Under the pieces are notes generated by a model that searched no databases, was not told the origin of the DNA, and saw only the letters and a list, made by a program, of their open reading frames with translations. Below are positions 1 to 6,447 of a stretch of DNA of 6,463 nucleotides, piece after piece (the stretch's first letter is position 1; each line of letters opens with the position of its first letter). The translations under genes were made by a program, and so were the position numbers. This stretch comes from Gemmatimonadales bacterium (GTDB taxonomy: Bacteria > Gemmatimonadota > Gemmatimonadetes > Gemmatimonadales > GWC2-71-9). The DNA lies in NCBI GenBank assembly GCA_013816685.1, contig JACDDX010000099.1, positions 1 to 6,463 on the forward strand, written 5' to 3'.

Positions 1-1
1 T

Positions 2-1999
2 GCGGGCACAACGCCCACCGAGCGGATCGCCGCACTCACGGCAGTAGCCGAGGGCGGGTTGGGGCAGGGTGCGATCGTCGCGGCGCTGGACGATCCCTCG
101 GCCGCGGTCCGCGACTGGGCGATCCGTCTGGCGACCCGCTATGTCGAGCCCGCGGTGCTCGGCGGGCTCGTAGCCGACGACGACAACGCGACGCTCCGGA
201 ACGCCGCGCTGGTCGCACTCGAACGCCAGGGCCCATACGCCGTGCCGCATCTGCAGGCGATGCTCGCGGAGCCCAACCCCGAAGTGGTGATGTTCGCTGT
301 TCAGGTGCTGAGCCGGATCGGCGATCGGGCAGCGGTCGACGCCATCCTGCCCCTGGTGGCGCACGCCGACCCGAATGTGGCCCAGTCCGCGGTCGAGGCA
401 CTCGGCCGGCTGCGGCACACCGAGGCGGCGCCGGCGCTCATCGCGCTGCTGGAAGGCAATCTGTGGTTGCAGCTCGCAGCGGTCGAGGCGCTCGGCGAGA
501 TCGCCTCGGCAGATGCGGTCGATCCACTGCTCGCGCTCGTCCCTGACAGCTTCGTGGCGGAGGCAGCGCTCCGCGCGCTGCAGAAGATCGCGGCGCCCGA
601 GTCGCTCGCGCCGCTGCTCGAGCGGCTCCTCGACGATCGGGAACGCGCGTTGCGCGATGCCGTGCTCGAGGCCGTGGGTGTGGCCATCGATCTCCATCCA
701 GATCCTGAGGCCATCGCACGCCGGTTCGGCACCGAGCTACGGCGGCGGGAGGAGACCCGCAGCCTGCTCACGTACCTCGCCGATATCCTCCGTGCGCCCG
801 ACGGCGAGCGAGCGGAGGCGCTGGTCCGTGCCGCCGGAGTTCTCACGGTAGCGGCCGCGCTGACACCGCTGTTGCCGTTCCTGCTTCGCCGAGCCACGCG
901 TGCCGACGAGCTGCTGTGGGTCGAGCCGGTCTTCCGGCGCTACGGCCGCGGCCTCACCGACGATCTCCGTCCGCTGCTTCCGTCCGATCAGCCCGGCGAT
1001 CTGGATCCCGCCGTTCGTGCCGGCGCCCTGCTGGTCGGCACCTTCAGCGCTGCCGATCTCCCGCTCATCATCGACCATCTCCGCGACAACGAACCACAGG
1101 TCCGCGCCGCCGCGTGTGTCGCGCTGGGCGTGCTCCGCGCCGCCGAGACGGTGCCGCTGCTGGTAGATCACCTGGCCGGCGGCACTCCTGTGGAGCAGGC
1201 GGCCGCAGCGGGGGCGTTAGCCCGAATGCCCGGCGATGCGCTCGTAGATCTCGAGCCCTGTCTTGCGGCGGATGTCAGCGAGGCGGTCCAGTTGCTCGCC
1301 CTCCAGGTGGTGACCAAATCGAAGCACGTCCGGTTCGAGCCGCGGGTGGTGAAGCTCTGCCGTTCCCGGTCCCCTGTCGTCCGACTGGCGGCGGTCCGGG
1401 CCGCTGCGCGACTGCCGGGCCCCCGTACCGAAGTCGTGCTCGTTCGCGGCATTGCCGACGCTGACGAGCATGTCCGGGTCGAGGCGCTGGCGTCCCTCGT
1501 GGAGCGGGGCGGCAGCACCGCCGTTGCCACGCTGGTGGCGATGCTCTCAGCTGGCGACTCGCTTCGCTATCACGTGATCCGCGCCCTCGGGCAGCTCGCC
1601 GCGCCGTCCGCGCTCGCCAAGCTGGTCGCGATGTACGACGACTGCACGCCGTTCGAGCGACTGGAGATCGTCGCGGCGGTGGGCCGGATCGGTGGCCCGG
1701 CCGCGATGCCGTTCCTGACACGCTGCCTCGCAGGCCATGAGGGCGACGTGCGGCGGACCGCGGCACGCGGCATCGCCACGATCGCGGACGCCGAGGTGGC
1801 GCCGCTGCTGCTCGCCTTGTCCCGCGACCCGGACTGGGTGCTCCGTGCCGAGGCCGCGCGAGGACTCGGCCGGCTGGCGCTGCCCGGCACGCGCGAAACG
1901 CTGCTGCTGCTGGTGCGCGACATCGAGCCCGCGGTCGCGAGCGTCGCGCGCGCATCCCTGAACGGGGATCGGGCTGGCACGGCCCCGGCCGCCGCGTGA
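2..1999 (+). CDS. HEAT-repeat protein, 5' end outside the window
   Basis: The frame is open to the window edge, giving 665 visible residues. The first possible start inside is a TTG at 59, but the codons before it (ERIAALTAVAE) already look like a HEAT helix, so the true start is probably upstream. The protein is a chain of roughly 17 HEAT/PBS-lyase-like repeats of about 31 residues. Their second helices recur as variants of VRxAAxxAL, for example VRAAACVALGVLR, VRLAAVRAAARLP, LRYHVIRALGQLA and VLRAEAARGLGRLA. A less regular stretch lies between about bases 720 and 1030. There is no catalytic motif, signal peptide or membrane segment in the visible part. Such solenoids act as protein-binding scaffolds in the cytoplasm. 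Its stop codon overlaps the cheR start, so it probably works with the chemosensory proteins; this is inference from context. From memory, HEAT-repeat proteins also occur in some other chemosensory clusters, such as Che7 of Myxococcus xanthus. The HEAT assignment is firm, the role is not known. Confidence 0.88.
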   Translation, partial: AGTTPTERIAALTAVAEGGLGQGAIVAALDDPSAAVRDWAIRLATRYVEPAVLGGLVADDDNATLRNAALVALERQGPYAVPHLQAMLAEPNPEVVMFAVQVLSRIGDRAAVDAILPLVAHADPNVAQSAVEALGRLRHTEAAPALIALLEGNLWLQLAAVEALGEIASADAVDPLLALVPDSFVAEAALRALQKIAAPESLAPLLERLLDDRERALRDAVLEAVGVAIDLHPDPEAIARRFGTELRRREETRSLLTYLADILRAPDGERAEALVRAAGVLTVAAALTPLLPFLLRRATRADELLWVEPVFRRYGRGLTDDLRPLLPSDQPGDLDPAVRAGALLVGTFSAADLPLIIDHLRDNEPQVRAAACVALGVLRAAETVPLLVDHLAGGTPVEQAAAAGALARMPGDALVDLEPCLAADVSEAVQLLALQVVTKSKHVRFEPRVVKLCRSRSPVVRLAAVRAAARLPGPRTEVVLVRGIADADEHVRVEALASLVERGGSTAVATLVAMLSAGDSLRYHVIRALGQLAAPSALAKLVAMYDDCTPFERLEIVAAVGRIGGPAAMPFLTRCLAGHEGDVRRTAARGIATIADAEVAPLLLALSRDPDWVLRAEAARGLGRLALPGTRETLLLLVRDIEPAVASVARASLNGDRAGTAPAAA

Positions 2000-2823
2000 C
2001 GGCCGTGCCGGAGGATGTGGAGTGGAAGCTCCTCGCCGACCTCGTGCGCGATCGCATGGGGCTGCAATTCGACGGTGGGCGTCGCGAGCTGCTGGCCTCG
2101 AAGCTCAGGCCCCGCCTCCGCGATCTTCATCTGCGTTCCTTCACCGAGTACTACCACTATCTCCGGTTCCACCCATCGTCGGCCTCGGAGTTCCGAAACC
2201 TCGCCACCCACGTCACCAACAACGAGACCTACTTCTTCCGCGAGGCGCACCAATTCGATCTGCTGGTGCGGAACGTGATTCCGCCGCTGATGCCGTCGCT
2301 GCGGGCCCGTCCTCTTCGCCTCCTTTCGGCCGGCTGTTCGTCGGGTGAAGAGGCGTACTCGCTTGTCATCGCGCTCCAGAACTCGGGACTCGAGCTCGGT
2401 GGTCTCCGCTGGACGATCGACGGGTGCGACGTCAGCGCGGATCGAATCGCGCGCGCCCGCGCCGGCGTGTACGACGAGATTGCGCTTCGTGCCTGCGACG
2501 CCGGAGCGCGCGCCCGTTACTTCACTCCCCGCGACGGACGTTTTCAGCTCAAGGACCGGCACCGCAAGGGTGTGACTTTCCAGGAAGCGAATCTCGCCGA
2601 TTCCGCCGGGGCGGTACGCGAAGGGTATCACGCGATCTTCTGCCGCAATCTCCTGATTTACTTCAGCCCCGATGCCTTCGATCAGCTCATCGCCCGCTTC
2701 GCCCGTTGGCTCGAGCCGGGGGGCTACCTGTTCCTGGGCCACTCGGAATCGCTCATCGATCGTGGCTCGGCCTTCCTGCCGGTCTGCCTGGGCCAGCACG
2801 TCGTATATCGAAAGCTGGCGTGA
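1996..2823 (+). CDS. cheR: Chemotaxis protein methyltransferase CheR
   Basis: 275 residues, the usual size for CheR. The enzyme transfers methyl groups from S-adenosylmethionine to glutamates of chemoreceptors during adaptation. Residues 8-60 form the small N-terminal helical domain. The family motif TNNETYFFRE is at 74-83. The SAM-binding loop SAGCSSGEEAYSL is at 111-123, with E118 in the position of the conserved acidic residue. D145 in the motif GCDVS should contact the ribose. N199, the CRNLLIYF motif at 216-223 and GGYLFLGHSESL near the C-terminus complete the methyltransferase fold. No TPR extension follows. The chosen GTG at 1996 overlaps the HEAT stop codon as GTGA, pointing to translational coupling; GTG at 2005 or 2017 are possible alternatives, since no strong ribosome binding site precedes 1996. 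The stop in turn overlaps a possible cheB start. Confidence 0.95.
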   Translation: MTAVPEDVEWKLLADLVRDRMGLQFDGGRRELLASKLRPRLRDLHLRSFTEYYHYLRFHPSSASEFRNLATHVTNNETYFFREAHQFDLLVRNVIPPLMPSLRARPLRLLSAGCSSGEEAYSLVIALQNSGLELGGLRWTIDGCDVSADRIARARAGVYDEIALRACDAGARARYFTPRDGRFQLKDRHRKGVTFQEANLADSAGAVREGYHAIFCRNLLIYFSPDAFDQLIARFARWLEPGGYLFLGHSESLIDRGSAFLPVCLGQHVVYRKLA

Positions 2824-3851
2824 CCGGAGCCGCGGTGATTCGCGTGTTCGTGGTCGACGATTCCGCGTTCGTGCGCCGCGCCGTTGGGCGGGTCCTCAGC
2901 GGGGAGCCGCGCGTGCGGCTCGTCGGTGAGGCTGCGAGCGGGGCGGAGGCGCTGGCGCGCATTCCTGACGCTGCGCCCGATCTCGTCACTCTCGATCTGG
3001 AATTGCCGGATACCGATGGGCTGGACCTGCTCCGTGCGCTGCTCCGGCGCCGTCCGACCCTTCGCGTCCTCATGCTCTCGGCGCACACTCGCGACGGAGC
3101 CGAGGCGACGATGGAGGCCCTGGAGGCGGGGGCGGTGGATTTCATCGACAAGAGTGGATTCAGCCTGCTCGATCTGGAGCGGCTGCGCGGCGAGCTGGTG
3201 CCGAGGATTCTGGCACAGGCGCTCGCGACGCGCGCGCCACGAGCTTCTCCCGCGCCGCCGGCGACAAAGGATCAGACGCGACCCGTGACCGCGGTCGATC
3301 TGTGCGTCATCGGCGCGTCCACCGGCGGTCCAGCAGCCGTCCAGCACATTCTCGAGCGACTGCCGGCCAGCTTTCCGGTTCCGGTCGTCATCGTACAGCA
3401 CATGCCGCCCGGGTTCACACGTGCATTCGCCGATCGGCTGAATGGATTGTGCTCGCTGGCCGTCACCGAGGCTGTGGAGGGTGACCGCCTGGCGCCGGGC
3501 AGGGTGGTCGTCGCCGCCGCGGGCCGACATCTACGGGTGACGAAGTCGCTGGGCGTCGTGGTCGCCGATGAGCCAGCAGCGGCCCACATGCCGAGCGTCG
3601 ATGTGGCCATGCTGTCTGCGGCCGCGGCGCGCGGCGGGCGCGTTCTCGGCGTGCTGCTCACTGGCATGGGCGATGATGGGGCGGCGGGTATGGCCATGAT
3701 TCGGGCGCGCGGCGGCGTTACGCTGGGCGAGAACGAAGCGAGTTGTGTGGTGTACGGTATGCCGCGGGCCGCGGAAGCGCGCGGCGCGGTCACGCACCTG
3801 CTGCCGCTTCCAGAAATCGCCGCGTGGCTTGCTGGCCTGAGGGTGGCGTAG
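2820..3851 (+). CDS. cheB: Chemotaxis response regulator / protein-glutamate methylesterase CheB
   Basis: 343 residues, typical of full-length CheB. It removes methyl groups from, and deamidates, chemoreceptors, opposing CheR; phosphorylation by CheA activates it. The receiver domain (about 7-125) has acidic residues D13 and D14, the phosphoacceptor D59 in TLDLELPDTDG, S87 and K111. K111 is followed by Ser instead of the usual cis-Pro. An Ala/Pro-rich linker (about 132-158) leads to the methylesterase domain, with the catalytic triad S167 in GASTGGP, H194 in VQHMPPGFT and D286 in TGMGDDGAAG. The GTG at 2820 overlaps the cheR stop as GTGA, the same arrangement as HEAT/cheR. A GTG at 2835, preceded by GGAG at 2826-2829, would give a family-typical MIRVFVVDDS start, and I cannot decide between the two. 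Open frame upstream to 2424 lies inside cheR and is not part of the gene. Confidence 0.95.
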   Translation: MTGAAVIRVFVVDDSAFVRRAVGRVLSGEPRVRLVGEAASGAEALARIPDAAPDLVTLDLELPDTDGLDLLRALLRRRPTLRVLMLSAHTRDGAEATMEALEAGAVDFIDKSGFSLLDLERLRGELVPRILAQALATRAPRASPAPPATKDQTRPVTAVDLCVIGASTGGPAAVQHILERLPASFPVPVVIVQHMPPGFTRAFADRLNGLCSLAVTEAVEGDRLAPGRVVVAAAGRHLRVTKSLGVVVADEPAAAHMPSVDVAMLSAAAARGGRVLGVLLTGMGDDGAAGMAMIRARGGVTLGENEASCVVYGMPRAAEARGAVTHLLPLPEIAAWLAGLRVA

Positions 3852-3977
3852 CGCCTGCATTTTAAAACGTCGCAGCGCGTTCTGCCCCGGCGGCTCGCTT
3901 CAATTCTGACATCCGCAGGCCCAGGTCATGCTACAGCATAGACTTGACGGAGGTGGATCGGGCGGCTCGGAGATTGC

Positions 3978-4077
3978 CGTGCCGCTGCACGCCGCGTTGC
4001 GGCATCCGACATCTCCTTCGCTCACGTTGGCTGCCCCAGCCGCTTCGGCGGGCTGGCCAAGTCTCGGATGCCGCAGT
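3978..4077. repeat. Nested inverted-repeat element, potential structured RNA or palindromic repeat
   Basis: A perfect 12-base inverted repeat, TGCGGCATCCGA at 3998-4009 and TCGGATGCCGCA at 4064-4075, encloses a second stem. In the inner stem, 4027-4030 pairs with 4057-4060, and CCAGCC (4036-4041) pairs with GGCTGG (4051-4056). After a one-base bulge two more pairs close a cTTCGg tetraloop at 4043-4048, a very stable RNA loop. Two short hairpins adjoin on the left: CGTGC/GCACG (3978-3982 with 3987-3991) and GCCGC/GCGGC (3991-3995 with 3999-4003). The latter competes with the outer stem. The element ends about 12 bases before the ribosome binding site of the next gene. It could be a dispersed palindromic repeat, a 5' leader structure or a small RNA; the sequence alone does not decide. 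Confidence 0.5.
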
Positions 4078-4088
4078 TCTCTCAGCCC

Positions 4089-4094
4089 GAGGAG
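4089..4094 (+). promoter_or_regulatory. Ribosome binding site of the pal-like gene
   Basis: GAGGAG lies four bases before the ATG at 4099. It decides the start: initiation here places a clean lipoprotein signal peptide at the N-terminus, while the in-frame ATG at 3928 would not. Confidence 0.75.
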
Positions 4095-4098
4095 TCCC

Positions 4099-4662
4099 AT
4101 GCCGCACTGCCGTCCCGCCCTACCGTCGTTGCTTGTCGCCGCCCTGCTGGTGACCGCCGCCTGCGGCGGCAAGTCCGCACCCGATGAGCCGATGCCCGAG
4201 GCACCGCCGTCCACGTACGCACCGATCGTCGGCGTGACCGAGCCGACCTCCAGCCCGATCTCGGGCATGGACGCCGATACCATGGAGGGGGCCGGCGCGC
4301 GCCGTCTCGCCGCGCTCAACACGCCGATCCAGTTCGGGTACGATCGCGCCGATCTCTCCGACGACGCCAGACAGGTTCTTGATGCGAAGGTCGCCGCGAT
4401 GAGCGACGACCGGAACGTCCGCCTCGGCATCGAGGGCCACGCCGACGAGCGTGGGTCGGACGAGTACAACCTGGCCCTGGGCATGCGCCGCGCGACCGCA
4501 GCGAAGCGCTACCTGACGATGAAGGGCGTCTCCGACGCTCGCTTCGAGACCGTGAGCTACGGCGAGGAGCATCCCTCCGCGTCCGGACACGACGAAGCAT
4601 CCTACGCGCAGAACCGCCGGGCCGCGTTCACGGTCAGCGGCGGCGGCGTCGCCGCGCGGTAA
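4099..4662 (+). CDS. pal: Pal-like peptidoglycan-associated lipoprotein (OmpA C-terminal domain)
   Basis: 187 residues, the usual Pal size. Residues 1-21 are a lipoprotein signal with an Arg at position 5, a hydrophobic core (LLVAALLV) and the lipobox TAAC, so C22 would be lipidated after signal peptidase II cleavage. A Pro/Ser/Thr-rich linker of about 50 residues follows. From about 75 to 180 is an OmpA-type peptidoglycan-binding domain. It contains IQFGYDRADLSDDA, GHADERGSDEYN with D116, and LGMRRATAAKRYL with R131 among the expected diaminopimelate-contacting residues. SYGEEHP (153-159) and NRRAAF (172-177) complete it. It should sit in the inner leaflet of the outer membrane and tie it to the cell wall. 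In the Tol-Pal system it binds TolB, but no tol gene is visible within this window. It may therefore be a paralogue rather than the main Pal. It is probably transcribed separately from cheB. Confidence 0.9.
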   Translation: MPHCRPALPSLLVAALLVTAACGGKSAPDEPMPEAPPSTYAPIVGVTEPTSSPISGMDADTMEGAGARRLAALNTPIQFGYDRADLSDDARQVLDAKVAAMSDDRNVRLGIEGHADERGSDEYNLALGMRRATAAKRYLTMKGVSDARFETVSYGEEHPSASGHDEASYAQNRRAAFTVSGGGVAAR

Positions 4663-4691
4663 TCGGCCGTCGTTTTCCCTCCGGCAGCAGC

Positions 4692-4722
4692 CGCGGCCGC
4701 GCTCTCCCCGGGCGCGGCCGCG
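4692..4722. terminator. GC-rich hairpin between convergent genes, possible bidirectional terminator
   Basis: Two copies of the palindrome CGCGGCCGCG (4692-4701 and 4713-4722) can pair over ten bases. The stem extends inward by C4702-G4712, a T-G wobble and C4704-G4710 around a five-base loop. It lies between the stop of the pal-like gene and the stop of the minus-strand VOC gene, where a shared terminator is expected. No T-tract follows on either strand, so a canonical intrinsic terminator is not shown. A separate 12-base palindrome (4732-4743) overlaps the VOC stop codon. Confidence 0.5.
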
Positions 4723-4735
4723 TCGCGTTGCGGCG

Positions 4736-5343
4736 CTAGCGCCAGTCGCCGCTCGTGACCCGAAGCACGGTGCCCCACGGATCGGAAACATGCCACCCAT
4801 GCGGATCGGGAACCACGGGGTAGCCGGCGCTGGTGAGACGCCCCGCTGTCGCGCTCACGTCGGCCGGCTCGGGGAGCAGCATCGTCCATTCAACCAGTCG
4901 TGCGTCGCCCGCGTCGGGCGCGGTCGCATCTTCTCCGGCCCAGGTGTTGACGCCAAGGTGGTGATGGTAGCCGCCCGCCGACAGGAACAGAGCGCCCGGA
5001 TAGCTCCACACCACCGGGTCGAGACCGAGCGCACGATGGTAGAAGTCCTGCGCAACGGCGAGGCGCCCGACGTGCAGATGCACGTGACCCATGACGGTTC
5101 CGGATGGCATGCCATCCCATGACTCGCCGCCCGCCGATCGCACCACATCCGCCAGATTCAGCGGGTCGGTCGCCATCAGGAGCTCGGGGCCGTCGGGTGT
5201 CTGACGCATGCGCCAGGCATCGCGTGGCCGATCGGCGTAGACCTCGATGCCCAGTCCATCCGGATCGCGCAGATACAGCGCTTCACTGACCAGATGATCG
5301 GACGCGCCGAATCGCTCCCCGCCCTCGCCCAACTGCCGTACTA
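4736..5343 (-). pseudogene. VOC-family (CatE/glyoxalase-like) dioxygenase, 3' part, disrupted by IS630-type insertion
   Basis: The reading frame ends at 4738-4736 and runs back to the insertion point. A TTG at 5332 is the first possible start left, giving 198 residues. The fragment contains the end of a first VOC module, with GASDHLVSEALYL and GLGIEVYADRPRD; the His and Glu are the usual metal ligands. It then has a whole second module, with GHVHLHVG, the GYHHHLGVNTW motif and DPWGTVLRV. Intact relatives are about 280-300 residues with two such modules, so roughly the first third is missing here. These proteins resemble catechol-2,3-dioxygenases/glyoxalases; the substrate cannot be told. The frame enters the element and meets a stop at 5377-5375, so no full protein can be made. 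The remaining 5' piece begins at 6463-6445. Whether the 198-residue remnant is translated is unknown. Confidence 0.85.
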
Positions 5344-5362
5344 GTGGTGCGTAACAACTGAA
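5344..5362 (+). repeat. Left terminal inverted repeat of the IS630-type element
   Basis: GTGGTGCGTAACAACTGAA; it agrees with the reverse complement of the right end at GTGG, GTAACA and GAA. Confidence 0.8.
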
Positions 5363-5390
5363 ACGGTAGTAGATTCATCGTACCTTTCGA

Positions 5391-5396
5391 GGAGGG
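5391..5396 (+). promoter_or_regulatory. Ribosome binding site of the transposase
   Basis: GGAGGG, itself preceded by GA, lies four bases before the ATG at 5401 and supports this start. Confidence 0.7.
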
Positions 5397-5400
5397 TACG

Positions 5401-6447
5401 ATGACGCTGACACCGGCGGAACGCCGTGAACTCGAACGCCGAGTCGCCAGCCGCAAAGGGCGGGCGGACGAGGCCCGCCGCGCCCGATGCATTCTGCTCC
5501 TGGCCGCGGGGGCGACGTGGGTCGAGATCCGGGCTCAGCTTGCCTGCAGCGATCCGTACATTGCGCGCTGGACCGGCCGGTTTGCGCGGGAGCGACTGGC
5601 GGGTCTCTATAGCCGCCACCGGGGCCAGCCGGCTACCGTGCTCACCCCGCGTCTCGAGGCCCGGCTCCTGGAGGCGACCCGGCGCGGGCCGCCGGATGGC
5701 AGCACCCACTGGAGCACGCGGCGCTTGGGCAAGCACGTGGGCGTTTCTCATATGATGGTCGCACGCGTGTGGGCGCGGCACGGGCTGGCCCCGCACCGGC
5801 TGGAGCGGTACATGGCGTCGAATGACCCGGACTTCGAGCGCAAAGCCGCGGACGTCCTGGGGCTCTATCTCCATCCGCCGCAACATGCCGCGGTGTTCTG
5901 TGTGGATGAAAAGACGGCGATCCAGGCGCTCGATCGCCTCGATCCCGTCCTGCCGCTCTCGCCCGGCCGGGCGGAGCGGCACGGCTTCGAATACCAGCGC
6001 CATGGGACCCTCTCGCTGTATGCCGCCTTCAACACCCGGAGTGGCGAAGTGCTGGGCAAGACCGTTGCGCGGCACACCTCGGCGGAGTTTGTCGCCTTCC
6101 TCGCCGAGGTGGTCGCCCACCAGCCGAAGGGGCAGGAGCTTCACGTGATCCTCGACAACCTCTCCGCCCACAAGACGCGGCAGGTGGAGGCGTTCCTCGC
6201 CGAGCACCCCCACGTGCACCTGCACTTCACACCGACGTATGCGTCCTGGCTCAATCAAGTCGAGCTCTGGTTTGGCAAGATCGAACGCGATCTGATCGCC
6301 CGGGGCATCTTCACCTCCGTGCCCGATCTGGCCCGCAAGCTCCGACGCTACATCCGTCAGTACAACAAGGCGCCCCGACCGGTGAAGTGGAGGTATGCCG
6401 ATCCCCGTCGGCGCATCACTTTCACTTCGCGTGTTACAGTCCACTAG
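5401..6447 (+). CDS. IS630-family transposase, DD35E type, intact
   Basis: 348 residues, full length for the family. Residues about 24-70 form a first helix-turn-helix of the kind that recognises the element ends, and about 80-138 a second winged-helix region. The RNase H-like DDE domain covers about 163-310. Its catalytic residues are D169 in VFCVDEK, D252 in VILDNLSAHK and E288 in WLNQVELWFGKIER, with 35 residues between the second Asp and the Glu. The motif TPTYASWLNQVE is typical of IS630 relatives. All catalytic residues are present, and no frameshift or internal stop is seen. The last codon inside the element is CAC (His348). The stop TAG is made from the duplicated target TA plus the first flanking base of the VOC gene. 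Transcription runs opposite to the interrupted gene. Confidence 0.95.
   Translation: MTLTPAERRELERRVASRKGRADEARRARCILLLAAGATWVEIRAQLACSDPYIARWTGRFARERLAGLYSRHRGQPATVLTPRLEARLLEATRRGPPDGSTHWSTRRLGKHVGVSHMMVARVWARHGLAPHRLERYMASNDPDFERKAADVLGLYLHPPQHAAVFCVDEKTAIQALDRLDPVLPLSPGRAERHGFEYQRHGTLSLYAAFNTRSGEVLGKTVARHTSAEFVAFLAEVVAHQPKGQELHVILDNLSAHKTRQVEAFLAEHPHVHLHFTPTYASWLNQVELWFGKIERDLIARGIFTSVPDLARKLRRYIRQYNKAPRPVKWRYADPRRRITFTSRVTVH
6426..6444 (-). repeat. Right terminal inverted repeat of the IS630-type element
   Basis: Read on the minus strand it is GTGGACTGTAACACGCGAA. It overlaps the last codons of the transposase. Confidence 0.8.

Larger units (their letters stand above)
3852..4098. other. 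Gene-free spacer between cheB and the pal-like gene
   Basis: These 247 bases carry no convincing gene. The pal frame is open backwards to an ATG at 3928, but that extension would put more than 50 low-complexity residues before a good lipoprotein signal, so it is not coding. A weak bulged hairpin overlaps the cheB stop (3851-3858 with 3872-3878), without a T-tract. An AT-rich TTTTAAAA lies at 3860-3867. Some -10-like words occur (TAGACT at 3939-3944), but none has a -35 box at the right distance, so no promoter is called. A promoter for the downstream gene probably lies here. The second half is dominated by a nested inverted repeat, listed separately. Confidence 0.6.
5342..6446 (+). mobile_element. 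IS630-family insertion sequence with TA target duplication
   Basis: The element proper is 5344-6444 (1101 bases), flanked by direct TA copies at 5342-5343 and 6445-6446. Terminal inverted repeats are imperfect over 19 bases (5344-5362 and 6426-6444). They share GTGG, GTAACA and GAA in register, with two three-base blocks that differ, so 13 of 19 match. A single transposase gene fills the element. Removing the element and one TA restores CTAG and the reading frame of the interrupted VOC gene, which fixes both ends with confidence. TA duplication and preference for CTAG are known for the IS630 family. The intact ends and gene suggest a recent or still active copy. Confidence 0.93.

Noticed and set aside
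1570..2799. 409-codon minus-strand open frame across the HEAT/cheR junction
   Set aside because: It spans two well-supported plus-strand genes with clear motifs and has no recognisable domain of its own. The many other long minus frames over the HEAT and cheB genes were rejected for the same reason.
2424..2819. Extension of the cheB frame upstream into cheR
   Set aside because: The receiver domain begins just after 2835; the extra residues are Arg/Pro-rich shadow sequence within cheR, whose own motifs are intact.
3851..3878. Hairpin over the cheB stop as an intrinsic terminator
   Set aside because: The stem is short and bulged with a 13-base loop, and no T-tract follows.
3906..3949. Promoter-like words CTGACA, TTGACG and TAGACT
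   Set aside because: None of the pairs has a proper -10 at 16-18 bases from a -35, so no promoter can be supported from sequence alone.
3928..4098. N-terminal extension of the pal-like protein from an ATG at 3928
   Set aside because: It would bury the lipoprotein signal. The ATG at 4099 has a good ribosome binding site and a proper signal peptide.
5341..6444. 367-codon open frame on the minus strand covering the whole insertion sequence
   Set aside because: It is the antisense shadow of the GC-rich transposase gene. It has no recognisable domain, and its composition is typical of a shadow frame.
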